Shown: positions 30,980 to 38,539 of the stretch, piece by piece
Numbering within the stretch: position 1 is the first letter of the stretch
Layout of the letters: every line of letters begins with the position of its first letter
Assembly: GCA_964646625.1 (NCBI GenBank)
Contig: CAZYHC010000003.1
Span: forward strand, 1 to 64,000
Length of the DNA stretch: 64,000 bases
Direction of reading: 5' to 3'
DNA from: DAOULT01 sp964646625
GTDB lineage: Bacteria; Chloroflexota; Anaerolineae; CAZYHC01
Position numbers and translations under genes: made by a program
Notes under the pieces: generated by a model
What the model saw: only the letters and a program-made list of their open reading frames with translations
Told to the model about the DNA's origin: nothing
Databases searched by the model: none

Positions 30980-31489
30980 ATGAAGATGATGATGATGAAA
31001 AATAAGCTGCTATTAATCTCGGTGATTTTAGTTATTCTGTTAATCGGGGTAATTGTTTTTGAGCTATTTCTTCTAAACAGAACAACGTCCATTTCCCCCA
31101 TCGATCTGATCACGGGCAAGGTTCATAAAACGGACCTGGATAGCAAGGTAAGAGTGGAAGAAGGGCAGGAAGCTGCTGTAGGAGAAGGGTATCTCGTGTT
31201 CAGCGGTTTGCTGGTAGAAAGGGCCGAAGATAGGCTCAGGGTAAAAAGCATGAAAGGAAAGCCGCCTCTAAACCCGGCTAAGGAGATAGCCTTCATCGTA
31301 GATGCAAACACTTCCTTCTACGAAGCAGTTGTGGAAAAAGGGAAAGAGCCGCTGTTTGTCGAGAGAAAGTTCAGTGACTTAGAAGAAGGAGTAAAAGTGT
31401 TTGTCAGATATAATGAATCACAAAAAAACGAGAAAAATGAATTAGTAGCATCAAGAATAGGCTTTCAAAGAAATTCTGGAGAAAAATGA
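30980..31489 (+). CDS. Membrane-anchored extracytoplasmic protein
   Basis: The 169-residue protein has an N-terminal signal anchor NKLLLISVILVILLIGVIVF (residues 8-28) and an outer part of beta strands: SPIDLITGKVHKTDLDSKVR, GEGYLVFSGLLVERAEDRLR and AFIVDANTSFYEAVVEKG, ending EGVKVFVRYNESQKNEKNEL. The repeated strand pattern, with G-x-V at the start and VxVRY at the end, resembles small OB- or DUF5666-like domains. Five ATG codons lie near the start. Its stop overlaps the start of the Hint-domain gene (ATGA), so both are translated together. Confidence 0.6.
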   Translation: MKMMMMKNKLLLISVILVILLIGVIVFELFLLNRTTSISPIDLITGKVHKTDLDSKVRVEEGQEAAVGEGYLVFSGLLVERAEDRLRVKSMKGKPPLNPAKEIAFIVDANTSFYEAVVEKGKEPLFVERKFSDLEEGVKVFVRYNESQKNEKNELVASRIGFQRNSGEK

Positions 31490-32322
31490 AAAAGCTTTTT
31501 CAAGTTATTGCTGTTTTCTTTTTATTGGTGATAAGCAATTTGATTTTTGCCCTCCAAACAAAAGGGGCGTGGTGTTCGCATGGAGGGATGGATTGCTGGG
31601 ACCCGCCGGAGGATTGGACGAAAACCTGCTTTCCTCCTGGCACAGAAATCACAGTAGTTGAAAACCCGCAGGAAATAGACAAAGAATCGCTTTTCTCCAA
31701 TCTGGAGCAAATGGAAAAGGCGGGGATAAAACTGGGCCAGAAGGCCATTGAGAACGTAGAGCCAGGTGTTGATTACGTTCTCTCTTTTGACGAGCAAAAA
31801 GGTAAATATGCAATCAGTTTAGCCACAGACAAAATCGAACACGAGAAAGAAGAAAGAGAGATTCAGAAAATCATTCTAGAAAATGGAACAGAAATTTCTG
31901 CCACAGAAGAGCACCTCTTTTTTATCAAAAGAAAAGAAGAAATGAGTTCTGAAGAAGAACAGAATCGGGCAAAGATGGCAGAAAAAACTGAAAAGGAAAC
32001 TTCCCAGGAAGAGGACGATGCCCAGGAGTTCTTGGAGGCGATGAGGAAGGACGAGAAGATTGAGTCAGTCACTTACGTCATCGAGCAGCCTGATCCCGAA
32101 ACAGGAGCGGTTTCAAAGATAGAAGTTCCTCTGGAAGAAGGTCTTTTCGTTTTGACCGAAGAAGGCTGGAAGCCTACCCTTGAAATTGACCAGACAGATT
32201 CCTTCCTGGCCCTTGATTACGGTGATCATAAAGAGCCAATCTTGATGAGAAAAGGGCCAGCTCCTTCTCCCAATCCTCCCACTCTTTCTTTCTTCAGAAG
32301 ACTTTTGAGGTTGATTTTCTAA
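31486..32322 (+). CDS. Secreted Hint (intein/hedgehog-like) domain protein
   Basis: A signal peptide LFQVIAVFFLLVISNLIFAL is followed by a short cysteine-rich stretch and then CFPPGTEITVVENPQEI with Cys48, the usual first residue of a Hint fold. VEPGVDYVLSFDEQKGKYAI and LENGTEISATEEHLFFIKRK give the G-D-x-V-L and T-x-x-H (His143) motifs. After an acidic insertion, VPLEEGLFVLTEEGWKPTLE and DSFLALDYG correspond to the W...L..GD..L close. Hint domains autocleave and release adjoining domains in polymorphic toxins. Here the N-terminal part is only about 25 residues and no typical Asn ends the domain, so it may be a minimal or degenerate Hint. Confidence 0.65.
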   Translation: MKKLFQVIAVFFLLVISNLIFALQTKGAWCSHGGMDCWDPPEDWTKTCFPPGTEITVVENPQEIDKESLFSNLEQMEKAGIKLGQKAIENVEPGVDYVLSFDEQKGKYAISLATDKIEHEKEEREIQKIILENGTEISATEEHLFFIKRKEEMSSEEEQNRAKMAEKTEKETSQEEDDAQEFLEAMRKDEKIESVTYVIEQPDPETGAVSKIEVPLEEGLFVLTEEGWKPTLEIDQTDSFLALDYGDHKEPILMRKGPAPSPNPPTLSFFRRLLRLIF

Positions 32323-32355
32323 TTCCTGAAAGCGGAATGTAGAAAGGCCACCCCT

Positions 32356-32425
32356 GCTCAAAACAGGCTCTCTCGCTTCGCCAGCGGCCTTCTAAGCGTA
32401 GTTTGGTGGCCGTGGGGTATATGAT
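32356..32425 (+). repeat. Interspersed structured repeat, copy A
   Basis: Contains GCTCAAAACAGGCTCTCTCG and CTTCGCCAGCGGCCTTCTAA, closed by GGCCACC/GGTGGCC. Two more copies lie at 34325-34395 and 34769-34829, all in the same orientation. Confidence 0.65.
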
Positions 32426-32472
32426 AACCCAGGTAATTTTCTTACCCATGAGCACACTCGTTATTCAGCCGC
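32421..32472 (+). repeat. Upstream repeat, copy 2
   Basis: CCCAGGTAATTTTCTTACCC and ATGAGCACACTCGTTATTCA correspond to the copy at 28579-28632. It lies just upstream of the promoter at 32483-32510. Confidence 0.6.
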
Positions 32473-32482
32473 TACAACTTTT

Positions 32483-32680
32483 TTGCGATCTCCAGAAAAT
32501 GTGGTATGATTATTATAGATGCTCCCTAATCCAAGCGATGCACTTCAAGCTTTCTCCATGCTGATTGAGTAGTGCTTGAACCATATAAGGTGCGGGATGC
32601 CACAAGGACTTCCGTATAAAATCTCCTGGGAGAGTATTAGTGAGGAAAATATTCCTCTAATCATAGATTAGGCGGCTCTA
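32483..32680 (+). promoter_or_regulatory. Promoter and long leader of the secreted-protein gene
   Basis: TTGCGA (32483-32488), 16 bp, TATGAT (32505-32510). The roughly 170-nt leader contains TTCAAGC...GCTTGAA (near 32547/32573) and a perfect GAGGAA-AATA-TTCCTC hairpin just before a CTAAT/ATTAG pair near 32641-32672. This leaves no obvious ribosome binding site near the ATG at 32688. The 365-bp gap holds no gene. Confidence 0.45.
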
Positions 32681-32687
32681 CTACGAG

Positions 32688-34319
32688 ATGTGCTACAATG
32701 CAACTGCTTCTACCACAATTTTGCTTTCACTGGTTATAGCCGTGGCTGTTGTCGCCACTTTGCCTCAAGCCATAGCTCAACCAACCACTCTATCAGTTTC
32801 GACACAGCCGCAGTCCAGTGACTATTGCTATGGAAAGTGTTGGCAATATGATGACCATTCTCACACCATGACTTGGACAGGTCCAATGGATGGGAGGGAA
32901 GATGTTTGGCAAGGAGACGAAGTTGCCTTAGCTAGAATCCGTAGTGGTTGGACAGCTATTTTCGGGCCAATGAGTGTACCAGGAGAGATTGAAGCCTGTG
33001 TCTTGACCCTGAATGGTCAGATTGTCAAAGACGCTTGTGATGGCGTTACTTATCAAGTTCCAGCAGGGCAAGTATATCAGGCTACTTCAGCCCATCCCCA
33101 GGTAGGCGGCTTCCGCTGGAGGCCAGCTCCTGGATATGGCTACCGACTTTTGTATGACTTGCCAGTCACTCCTCCCCCTGATGGGCATTTTGAGATTCCA
33201 TTCTGGGTTGTGCCAGGGGAAATGCGTCAGATCAACGTTACCACAGCTTGGAGTTACACCTGCTACACGCCGCTTAACCCCCTAAAGGATGCATTTCAAC
33301 TCTCGTCATCTCAATGCACCTTAGTGACACAGGATTATGTTCACAAGGGTAATTCTACAGGAATCGAATGGGGGCGTAACTACAATGGTATCTTCACTCT
33401 ACATGTTGTGAGTGCTTTTGGTTCTGATCGGCTTATCGCCCTTAACGCTGGGGAGAATAAAAACGAGAACATTGGTGGTAACTGCGGGCAGGGTGGCGCT
33501 TGCTATCAGAATACAGTCAATACGAACGTCTTATGCTCCCAATGTTCCTCCGGCTACTGTGACGACGTTTATTCTGATTGTTGGAATGCTTACAATGCGC
33601 TGATTAATATGTCCTGGCAATATTACGACAGTGCTCACAATTGGGGGATGCAGACGCACAATGATGAGGGACCGATTATTTGGCCTGCTAACGGCTATAC
33701 TTACAGCGGGATAAAGTCTTCAGGCGGAGTCCGTCATCCACATGGCCTTGTTGACCAAGACTATATTTGGGCTTTCTATGAAGATAACAGCTATGGGGAT
33801 GGCAGTTTTGGTTATGGAATAAAAGTAGCACGCGCGCCTGTGAGTAGTGGTGGACTGCCGGGAAACTGGCAGACCTATTGTAATGGGTTGTGGGTCAACT
33901 CTCTTCCAGCAGGATTTGACCGTAACAACATTTCTAGTTTCTATTCGCAACGGGGAGGTTGCGCCAGCCCAATTTTGCCTGTCGGCGGAACGCAGGTGAG
34001 CTTCGCTGTTGCGAAAAGGATACAAGGAGGCTACCTGGGCATTGAGGAGAGAATCAATGACGACGCGGACAGAACGTGGAAACTTAGACTGTGGACTTCA
34101 TCTGATTTGATAAACTGGAGCTACTTGCGAAGCCTCCTTTCCGTTCCAGGTGATTGGGATGCTGGAGAGATTCACTATCCTGTCTTCTTGTCTGCCGATG
34201 GTTGGCATAGTGATCTGGTTGACAGAAATGACTTTTACATCGTTGGCACTAAGAATGGCACATTGAGGGCTATGCGGGTCCATAACTTTATTGTGCTGTT
34301 ACCGGTCACCGTAAAGTAG
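32688..34319 (+). CDS. Large secreted protein, glycosidase-like beta fold
   Basis: The 543-residue protein has a signal peptide STTILLSLVIAVAVVATLPQ cleaved near AIAQP. The exported part is rich in Tyr, Trp, Asn and Cys (about 16 cysteines). The second half, with GGVRHPHGLVDQDYIWAFYE, GYGIKVARAPVSSGGLPGNW, GIEERINDDADRTWKLRLWT and EIHYPVFLSADGWHSDLVD, has the feel of a five-bladed propeller like GH43/GH117-type glycosidases, but no catalytic triad can be assigned. The C-terminus VHNFIVLLPVTVK resembles the late hydrophobic tails of Chloroflexota surface proteins. Composition is more A/T-rich than the flanking conjugation genes. Confidence 0.6.
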   Translation: MCYNATASTTILLSLVIAVAVVATLPQAIAQPTTLSVSTQPQSSDYCYGKCWQYDDHSHTMTWTGPMDGREDVWQGDEVALARIRSGWTAIFGPMSVPGEIEACVLTLNGQIVKDACDGVTYQVPAGQVYQATSAHPQVGGFRWRPAPGYGYRLLYDLPVTPPPDGHFEIPFWVVPGEMRQINVTTAWSYTCYTPLNPLKDAFQLSSSQCTLVTQDYVHKGNSTGIEWGRNYNGIFTLHVVSAFGSDRLIALNAGENKNENIGGNCGQGGACYQNTVNTNVLCSQCSSGYCDDVYSDCWNAYNALINMSWQYYDSAHNWGMQTHNDEGPIIWPANGYTYSGIKSSGGVRHPHGLVDQDYIWAFYEDNSYGDGSFGYGIKVARAPVSSGGLPGNWQTYCNGLWVNSLPAGFDRNNISSFYSQRGGCASPILPVGGTQVSFAVAKRIQGGYLGIEERINDDADRTWKLRLWTSSDLINWSYLRSLLSVPGDWDAGEIHYPVFLSADGWHSDLVDRNDFYIVGTKNGTLRAMRVHNFIVLLPVTVK

Positions 34320-34324
34320 ACCTT

Positions 34325-34395
34325 GCTCAAAAATAGACCCTCTGCTTCGCCAGCGCCCTTCTAATCTAAGCGCAGTTTCGAGGCGCAATGTACAA
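34325..34395 (+). repeat. Interspersed structured repeat, copy B
   Basis: GCTCAAAAATAGACCCTCTG then CTTCGCCAGCGCCCTTCTAA and GCGCAGTTTCGAGGC. GCTTCG and CGAGGC can pair with one G-U wobble. It lies directly after the stop of the secreted-protein gene. Confidence 0.65.
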
Positions 34396-34417
34396 TTTAT
34401 CACCCCTTCTCCTCGAT

Positions 34418-34724
34418 CTACAGCTTGCGGTAAGTATCGGCCACAACACAATAGGTCATCCGCCTGTCGCCATTCTCATCAGTATACTCGGAGACCTCTA
34501 ACTCCCCCTCGACCAGCACTCGATCCCCCTTCTTGAGCATATCGCAGCTCTCGCCCAGCTTACCAAAAGCCCGCACGGGATAAAAGGTCTTCTCATCCTT
34601 GTTGCGGCTTACAGCCACGGTGAAATCCGCGTATCTGGCCTCACTCTCTTTGGCCTGCTTCACCTCGGCATCCCTGGTCAGATTGCCGACGATGATCAGC
34701 TTGGTGTAATCCGTAAATGTTCAC
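34418..34724 (-). CDS. ssb: Single-stranded DNA-binding protein with N-terminal frameshift
   Basis: GTG 34724 lies directly after GGAGGGAG and starts MNIYG. One base later (an extra T in GGATTAC at about 34708-34709) the frame changes to YTKLIIVGNLTRDAEVKQAK, SEARYADFTVAVSRNKDEKT, FYPVRAFGKLGESCDMLKKG and DRVLVEGELEVSEYTDENGD. This is an OB-fold SSB of about 101 residues without the acidic tail. Removing one T gives an uninterrupted protein. A sequencing error, a recent mutation or regulated frameshifting are all possible. SSB supports element replication or transfer. Confidence 0.75.
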
Positions 34725-34768
34725 CTCCCTCCTGCAGCGGTGGTGCTCTTTTTGAGGGTCACCACCGC

Positions 34769-34829
34769 GCTCAAAATATGCTCTCTCGCTTCGCCAGCGG
34801 CCGTCTAAACGCAGTTTCGAAGCGTAAGG
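34769..34829 (+). repeat. Interspersed structured repeat, copy C
   Basis: GCTCAAAATATGCTCTCTCG, CTTCGCCAGCGGCCGTCTAA and ACGCAGTTTCGAAGCG. CGCTTCG pairs with CGAAGCG. A GGTGGTG/CACCACC hairpin lies just upstream (34740-34766). The copy sits between the SSB gene and the next minus-strand gene. Confidence 0.65.
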
Positions 34830-34834
34830 TACGA

Positions 34835-35110
34835 TTATCCACTCCTGCTCCTTTGAAGCCACTTCTTAGCCGCCGAAACGAAGACTGCTCCTCGATTCCT
34901 TATTCCCTTGCTCTGCTTTATGGCTGACAGGAACTGAAAGATCACCTCATCCGGCAGCGCCGCGGCAATGTCTCGAAACGTCTTGCGGCTGTGGGTATCT
35001 TCGGTCACTTTCTCGATCTCCCCTATCAGGTATTCAACCCGGGCGGCGGGTTTTTCACCTTTTTTAGAACCTCTTCGTATAACGTTACAATGACGTTTCC
35101 CTTTGGACAT
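34835..35110 (-). CDS. Small basic hypothetical protein
   Basis: The 91-residue protein begins MSKGKRHCNVIRRGSKKGEK, followed by helices ARVEYLIGEIEKVTEDTHSR, FRDIAAALPDEVIFQFLSAI and RGAVFVSAAKKWLQRSRSG. Net charge is strongly positive at both ends, which suggests nucleic-acid or nucleoid binding. There is no good ribosome binding site. It lies between the ATPase-RHH pair and ssb on the same strand. No family recognised. Confidence 0.5.
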   Translation of the reverse strand: MSKGKRHCNVIRRGSKKGEKPAARVEYLIGEIEKVTEDTHSRKTFRDIAAALPDEVIFQFLSAIKQSKGIRNRGAVFVSAAKKWLQRSRSG

Positions 35111-35163
35111 GGGTATCTTTGTTCAAACGGACTTTCGGACACTCGGACGGACGTCCGTTCTTC

Positions 35164-35595
35164 CTAAGCTCCGTTCGAAACAAGCTCCGAAACAAGTTTC
35201 GACCTTCCCTTGTTTCTTTTGTAATCCTCGATGAGCAGGTCTAAAGCCAACTGCACCATCGCATTGGCAGGTACTCTCTTTCCATACTTCTTTTCTATTT
35301 CCAGCTTGGTCTCCTTCAGCCAGAGCACCTGGTCTTTGTAGAAGTCGTAGGGCCTGCGCTCAATCAAACGTTCCTTCGGACGTTCGGACTTTGGGACGGA
35401 CGGCCGGACTTTCGGACGTGGGGACGTTCCTTCTTTCCTTCGAACGTTCTTGTCTTTCGCCCCTTCAGGGTGGGGGAGAGAAGCGCTCTTCTTAGCCTTG
35501 AGTCTCCGCACAGGTTTAGAGACGCTTTCGGGTTGCGCCTCAACCTTCTGTTTTTCAGCTTCTTTCTGGACGGCCCGCCAAAGGGATTCAGGCAT
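35164..35595 (-). CDS. Basic protein with C-terminal DNA-binding-like helices
   Basis: The start at ATG 35595 overlaps the last codons of the ATPase gene, with AAGGAG five bases upstream. The product is 143 residues: MPESLWRAVQKEAEKQKVEA, a long Lys/Arg/Pro-rich linker (KVRPSVPKSERPKERL) and a C-terminus RPYDFYKDQVLWLKETKLEI, EKKYGKRVPANAMVQLALDL, LIEDYKR. That end resembles a ribbon-helix-helix or ParB-tail segment and may bind DNA. The linker is encoded by repeated CGGAC units. Coupled to an ExeA/TniB-like ATPase, it could serve as its DNA-binding partner. Confidence 0.55.
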   Translation of the reverse strand: MPESLWRAVQKEAEKQKVEAQPESVSKPVRRLKAKKSASLPHPEGAKDKNVRRKEGTSPRPKVRPSVPKSERPKERLIERRPYDFYKDQVLWLKETKLEIEKKYGKRVPANAMVQLALDLLIEDYKRNKGRSKLVSELVSNGA

Positions 35596-36415
35596 TTTTC
35601 TCCTTCTCACTCAAGGTTAAGTCCTCGACAACCATCTTTACCGTTGCTGGGGTAACCTGCCTCTTCTTCCTGGTGAATGCCTGGAGTAGAGCCAGGTCAC
35701 AAATCTTGCAGATGTCCCTGGGCAATCCCCGCGAGCGGACTAAGATCTCATCCAGCGCTTCCTGGATAAAAGGATGAGGAGCCTTGGGATTGCCAGCAGC
35801 TACTCCCCAACGGTAACTGATCAGGTTTTCCATATCCGTGCGGGTGAGAGAGGATAGGGCCGAGGGAAACATCCTCGATTTCAAAGATGGAAAACGGTTG
35901 ATCTTCTCCGCCAACTCTTCCTGCCCCACCAGGATGATCATCAGCAACACCTTCTCGTTGGTCACGAAGTTGAGCATGTAGTGTATCAGCTTGAGGGCTT
36001 CTCGGGGTAGATTCTGGGCCTCGTCGATCAACAGCACGGGAAACTTGCCCGCTTTATCCTGGTCTAATAAGAACCTGTTGAAGTTCTTGAGGCTGCCTTG
36101 ATAGGAGCGCTCGGTCTTGACTCCAAACTCCTCGCAAATGGTTCTCAACAGGGCATTGCTGGTTTTGAGGTTGGGGGCGATGATGTAGGCCACATTATTC
36201 CTCTTATCATCGGCCAGTTCCTGGGCCATCATGCGCAGCAGGGAAGTCTTGCCGCTGCCAATAGGGCCAGAAAGGTAGATAGAAGCAGAACGCTGATTGA
36301 GGAAGTAGAGGCATTTAGCGCGGGCATCTCGATATTGATCGGCCAGGTAGATGTACCTGGGAGAAGGGGTCAGCGAGAAAGGTTTTTCGTTGAGTTGGAA
36401 AAAGGTTTCGTACAT
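35588..36415 (-). CDS. ExeA/TniB/MuB-like AAA+ ATPase
   Basis: ATG 36415 opens MYETFFQLNEKPFSLTPSPR, the hallmark of ExeA-type ATPases (xYExFFxLxExPFxLTPDPR). Walker A is YLSGPIGSGKTSLLRMMAQE, Walker B FPVLLIDEAQNLPREALKLI, and sensor segments MLNFVTNEKVLLMIILVGQE and RFPSLKSRMFPSALSSLT follow. The C-terminal domain GLPRDICKICDLALLQAFTR is the usual helical lid. Relatives assemble on DNA or help secretion and transposition. In conjugative elements such ATPases often sit beside coupling proteins. The divergent neighbour is indeed VirD4-like. Length 275 residues is normal. Confidence 0.85.
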   Translation of the reverse strand: MYETFFQLNEKPFSLTPSPRYIYLADQYRDARAKCLYFLNQRSASIYLSGPIGSGKTSLLRMMAQELADDKRNNVAYIIAPNLKTSNALLRTICEEFGVKTERSYQGSLKNFNRFLLDQDKAGKFPVLLIDEAQNLPREALKLIHYMLNFVTNEKVLLMIILVGQEELAEKINRFPSLKSRMFPSALSSLTRTDMENLISYRWGVAAGNPKAPHPFIQEALDEILVRSRGLPRDICKICDLALLQAFTRKKRQVTPATVKMVVEDLTLSEKEKNA

Positions 36416-36427
36416 GGAACTGAAATC

Positions 36428-36477
36428 AGTGTAGACAAAGGTGAGCCACTTTGTCAAGGCCCAACTGAAAGTGGCTC
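36428..36477 (-). promoter_or_regulatory. Promoter with inverted-repeat operator
   Basis: Minus-strand TTGACA (36452-36457), 18 bp, TACACT (36428-36433). The perfect 10-bp inverted repeat GAGCCACTTT (36443-36452) and AAAGTGGCTC (36468-36477) overlaps the -35. Its left half is shared with the leader of the TRIP13-HORMA operon. Confidence 0.6.
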
Positions 36478-36564
36478 AACTTTGGCCTTTTTCGGAAAAG
36501 TTGGGGCAAAAGGCAAGACAGGAAAAGGGTAGAAACATACACCCTCTTTGGGTAAAATGAAACA

Positions 36565-38025
36565 ATGTTGTTTCCTGCCCGCAAAGCTCATCTCGTCCTG
36601 GGCCAGACTGGCCCTTTCTCTTTTTTCCCCAGGTGCAGAGTCCCCCTCAAGGCGAGAGCAGCCCATACCTACGTGGTGGGCATCACCGGCCAGGGCAAAA
36701 GCAAGCTCCTGGAGCACATGCTCTTCCAGGACATCACCCAGGGCCGCGGCTGTGGCCTCCTGGATCCTCACTCCGACCTGGCCTCAGATACCCTCCGCTA
36801 CCTGGCGACCTGGCACGACAAGTCCTGCATGGACAGACCTTACCTCCACCACAGGAAGAACCTGGAGCGCATCATCTACTTCGACCCCAGCCGCACCGAT
36901 TTCATCCTGCCCTTCAACGTCCTGGCTACTCCCTTTGGCACTTATGAAACCGCCCAGAACGTGGTCGAGGCTTTCCGCCGCACCTGGCCCCAAAGCCTGG
37001 CCGAAGCGCCCCAGTTCTCCAACATCGCTCTGGCTGCTCTCATCACCTTGATTGAAAACAACCTTTCCCTGGTGGAGATGCACCACCTCCTGACCGACCA
37101 GGATTTCCGGGAGGCGCTGCTTTCAAACGTCTCCAACTCCGAGGTGGTGGCCTTCTTCCACGACCGTTACGACCGCTGGGGGAGAGAAGCGCCCCTCATG
37201 CGCGAGTCCACCCTGAACAAGGTGGCTGCTTTCACCTTCAACCCCCAGTTGCGGTTCATCCTGGGCGGCAGGGAAAACGTCCTTGACTTCCGCCGCATCA
37301 TGGACGAGGGCCAGGTCTTGATCGTTGACCTGGGCCGCTGCGACCCGGAGACCAGGAGACTCCTGGGCAGCCTGATCGTCACCGGCCTGGAACTGGCCGC
37401 TCTTTCGAGAAAGGACATAGCCAGAACAGAGGCCCGCCGCCCCTTCTACTTCTACATCGACGAGTTCCAGGACTTCTGCGCCAATGCTGGCTCAATCAAG
37501 ACCTTTTCTCAAATCCTGTCTGAGTGCCGCAAGTTTGGCCTCCACCTGACGCTGGCCCATCAGACCCTCAGCCAGCTTGACCAGCGGATGATCGGAGCCC
37601 TGGGCAACATCCAGCTCAAGCTCGTCTTTGCCGTTGATCGAAACGACGCCGAGATTCTGGCCCGGAAGCTTTTCAGCGTCGATGGCGAGAGAGTCAAACA
37701 CGTGGTCAACGATGAGCCCCAACAGGATAGAACCCATCCAGTGTTCTACACTCTCCAGGAGGAGTGGGAGAAGTGCATCCAGGCTATCCAGAACCTTCCC
37801 CCACGTCACGCCCTGGTAAAGATCCAGGGGAATGGGGTGAGAAGAATCCGCACCATCCAGGTTCAGGACAGGGGTTGTAGCGAAGAGCAGCTTGAGGGCC
37901 TCAAGAGGTTTCTGGCTCAAAGGGCTGGTGCCCCCTGCCAGCTTATGCGGCAGACTTTGGAGGGGAGAGATAACGAGAGCAAAGTCAGAGAGGAGCCGGT
38001 CTTCTGGGAGCCGGCCGGGTTATAA
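36565..38025 (+). CDS. VirD4/TraD-like conjugative ATPase, second copy
   Basis: The 486-residue ATPase has Walker A TYVVGITGQGKSKLLEHMLF (about residue 40), GCGLLDPHSDLASDTLRYLA, the helix STLNKVAAFTFNPQLRFILG, Walker B RPFYFYIDEFQDFCANAGSI near 295 and the motor motif ECRKFGLHLTLAHQTLSQLD. It is a soluble HerA/VirD4-type DNA pump paralogous to the 21104-22942 protein but only distantly similar. It is divergent from the ExeA-like ATPase and may share its operator. The stop codon lies inside the target duplication of a MITE. Confidence 0.85.
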   Translation: MLFPARKAHLVLGQTGPFSFFPRCRVPLKARAAHTYVVGITGQGKSKLLEHMLFQDITQGRGCGLLDPHSDLASDTLRYLATWHDKSCMDRPYLHHRKNLERIIYFDPSRTDFILPFNVLATPFGTYETAQNVVEAFRRTWPQSLAEAPQFSNIALAALITLIENNLSLVEMHHLLTDQDFREALLSNVSNSEVVAFFHDRYDRWGREAPLMRESTLNKVAAFTFNPQLRFILGGRENVLDFRRIMDEGQVLIVDLGRCDPETRRLLGSLIVTGLELAALSRKDIARTEARRPFYFYIDEFQDFCANAGSIKTFSQILSECRKFGLHLTLAHQTLSQLDQRMIGALGNIQLKLVFAVDRNDAEILARKLFSVDGERVKHVVNDEPQQDRTHPVFYTLQEEWEKCIQAIQNLPPRHALVKIQGNGVRRIRTIQVQDRGCSEEQLEGLKRFLAQRAGAPCQLMRQTLEGRDNESKVREEPVFWEPAGL

Positions 38026-38175
38026 TTAGGGCAATTGCATTTATCCGGTTCTGCGATTGCGTTCCCTAAAAACGGCCCAAAATAGGGCCTGAGTGGATCG
38101 AAAGCCCCACCAAAACCCCGGTTTTTGTCCGCAAGTGGGAGACGATTTTATAAATGCAATTGCCCTAGTTATAAT
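38019..38175. mobile_element. 141-bp MITE with 8-bp target duplication
   Basis: Terminal inverted repeats of 18 bp, TAGGGCAATTGCATTTAT (38027-38044) and its complement (38150-38167, one mismatch at most), bound a 141-bp element with no gene. It is flanked by the direct repeat GTTATAAT at 38019-38026 and 38168-38175. The left copy includes the TAA stop of the preceding ATPase gene. Confidence 0.85.
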
Positions 38176-38180
38176 TGGCC

Positions 38181-38322
38181 TAGACAAAAAAGGGAATTAA
38201 GGGTATAATAAACTTAAAGAAGACCGCCATTGGTTACACCGTAGCGGCGGAAAACGATAAAGTTTCTCAGTAGCTGCCGAAGGCTTCCTTGCGTTGGCAA
38301 GGATTTTGCTTTCGGCTTTTTT
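38181..38322 (+). ncRNA. Small RNA with promoter and intrinsic terminator
   Basis: TAGACA (38181-38186), 17 bp, TATAAT (38204-38209) predict a start near 38216. The RNA of about 105 nt contains CCGCC/GGCGG (near 38224-38250) and ends in a bipartite hairpin, CTTCCTTGC/GCAAGGA nested in GCCGAA/TTCGGC (38276-38316), followed by six T. No start codon with a ribosome binding site lies within it. The following 215 bp to the next gene show only a degenerate low-complexity tract near 38485-38515. Confidence 0.65.
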
Positions 38323-38539
38323 CCCTCCGATCAAGAAGATACCCTGTGACCTGACCCTTGTTGCCGTCCTGGGGGAGAGTTCGCCTTATTTCTCTTTTGG
38401 AGTGATAGACGAAGGGGGAGGGACCTTGAATCGCGAATGACAACAACGAACGGGAGAATTGAACGAACGTAAGGTAATTCCGCATCCTCTGTGCTCTCCG
38501 TGTTTCCGCGATCCAGGGGTTTAGTTTCGGGAGGCTGTC

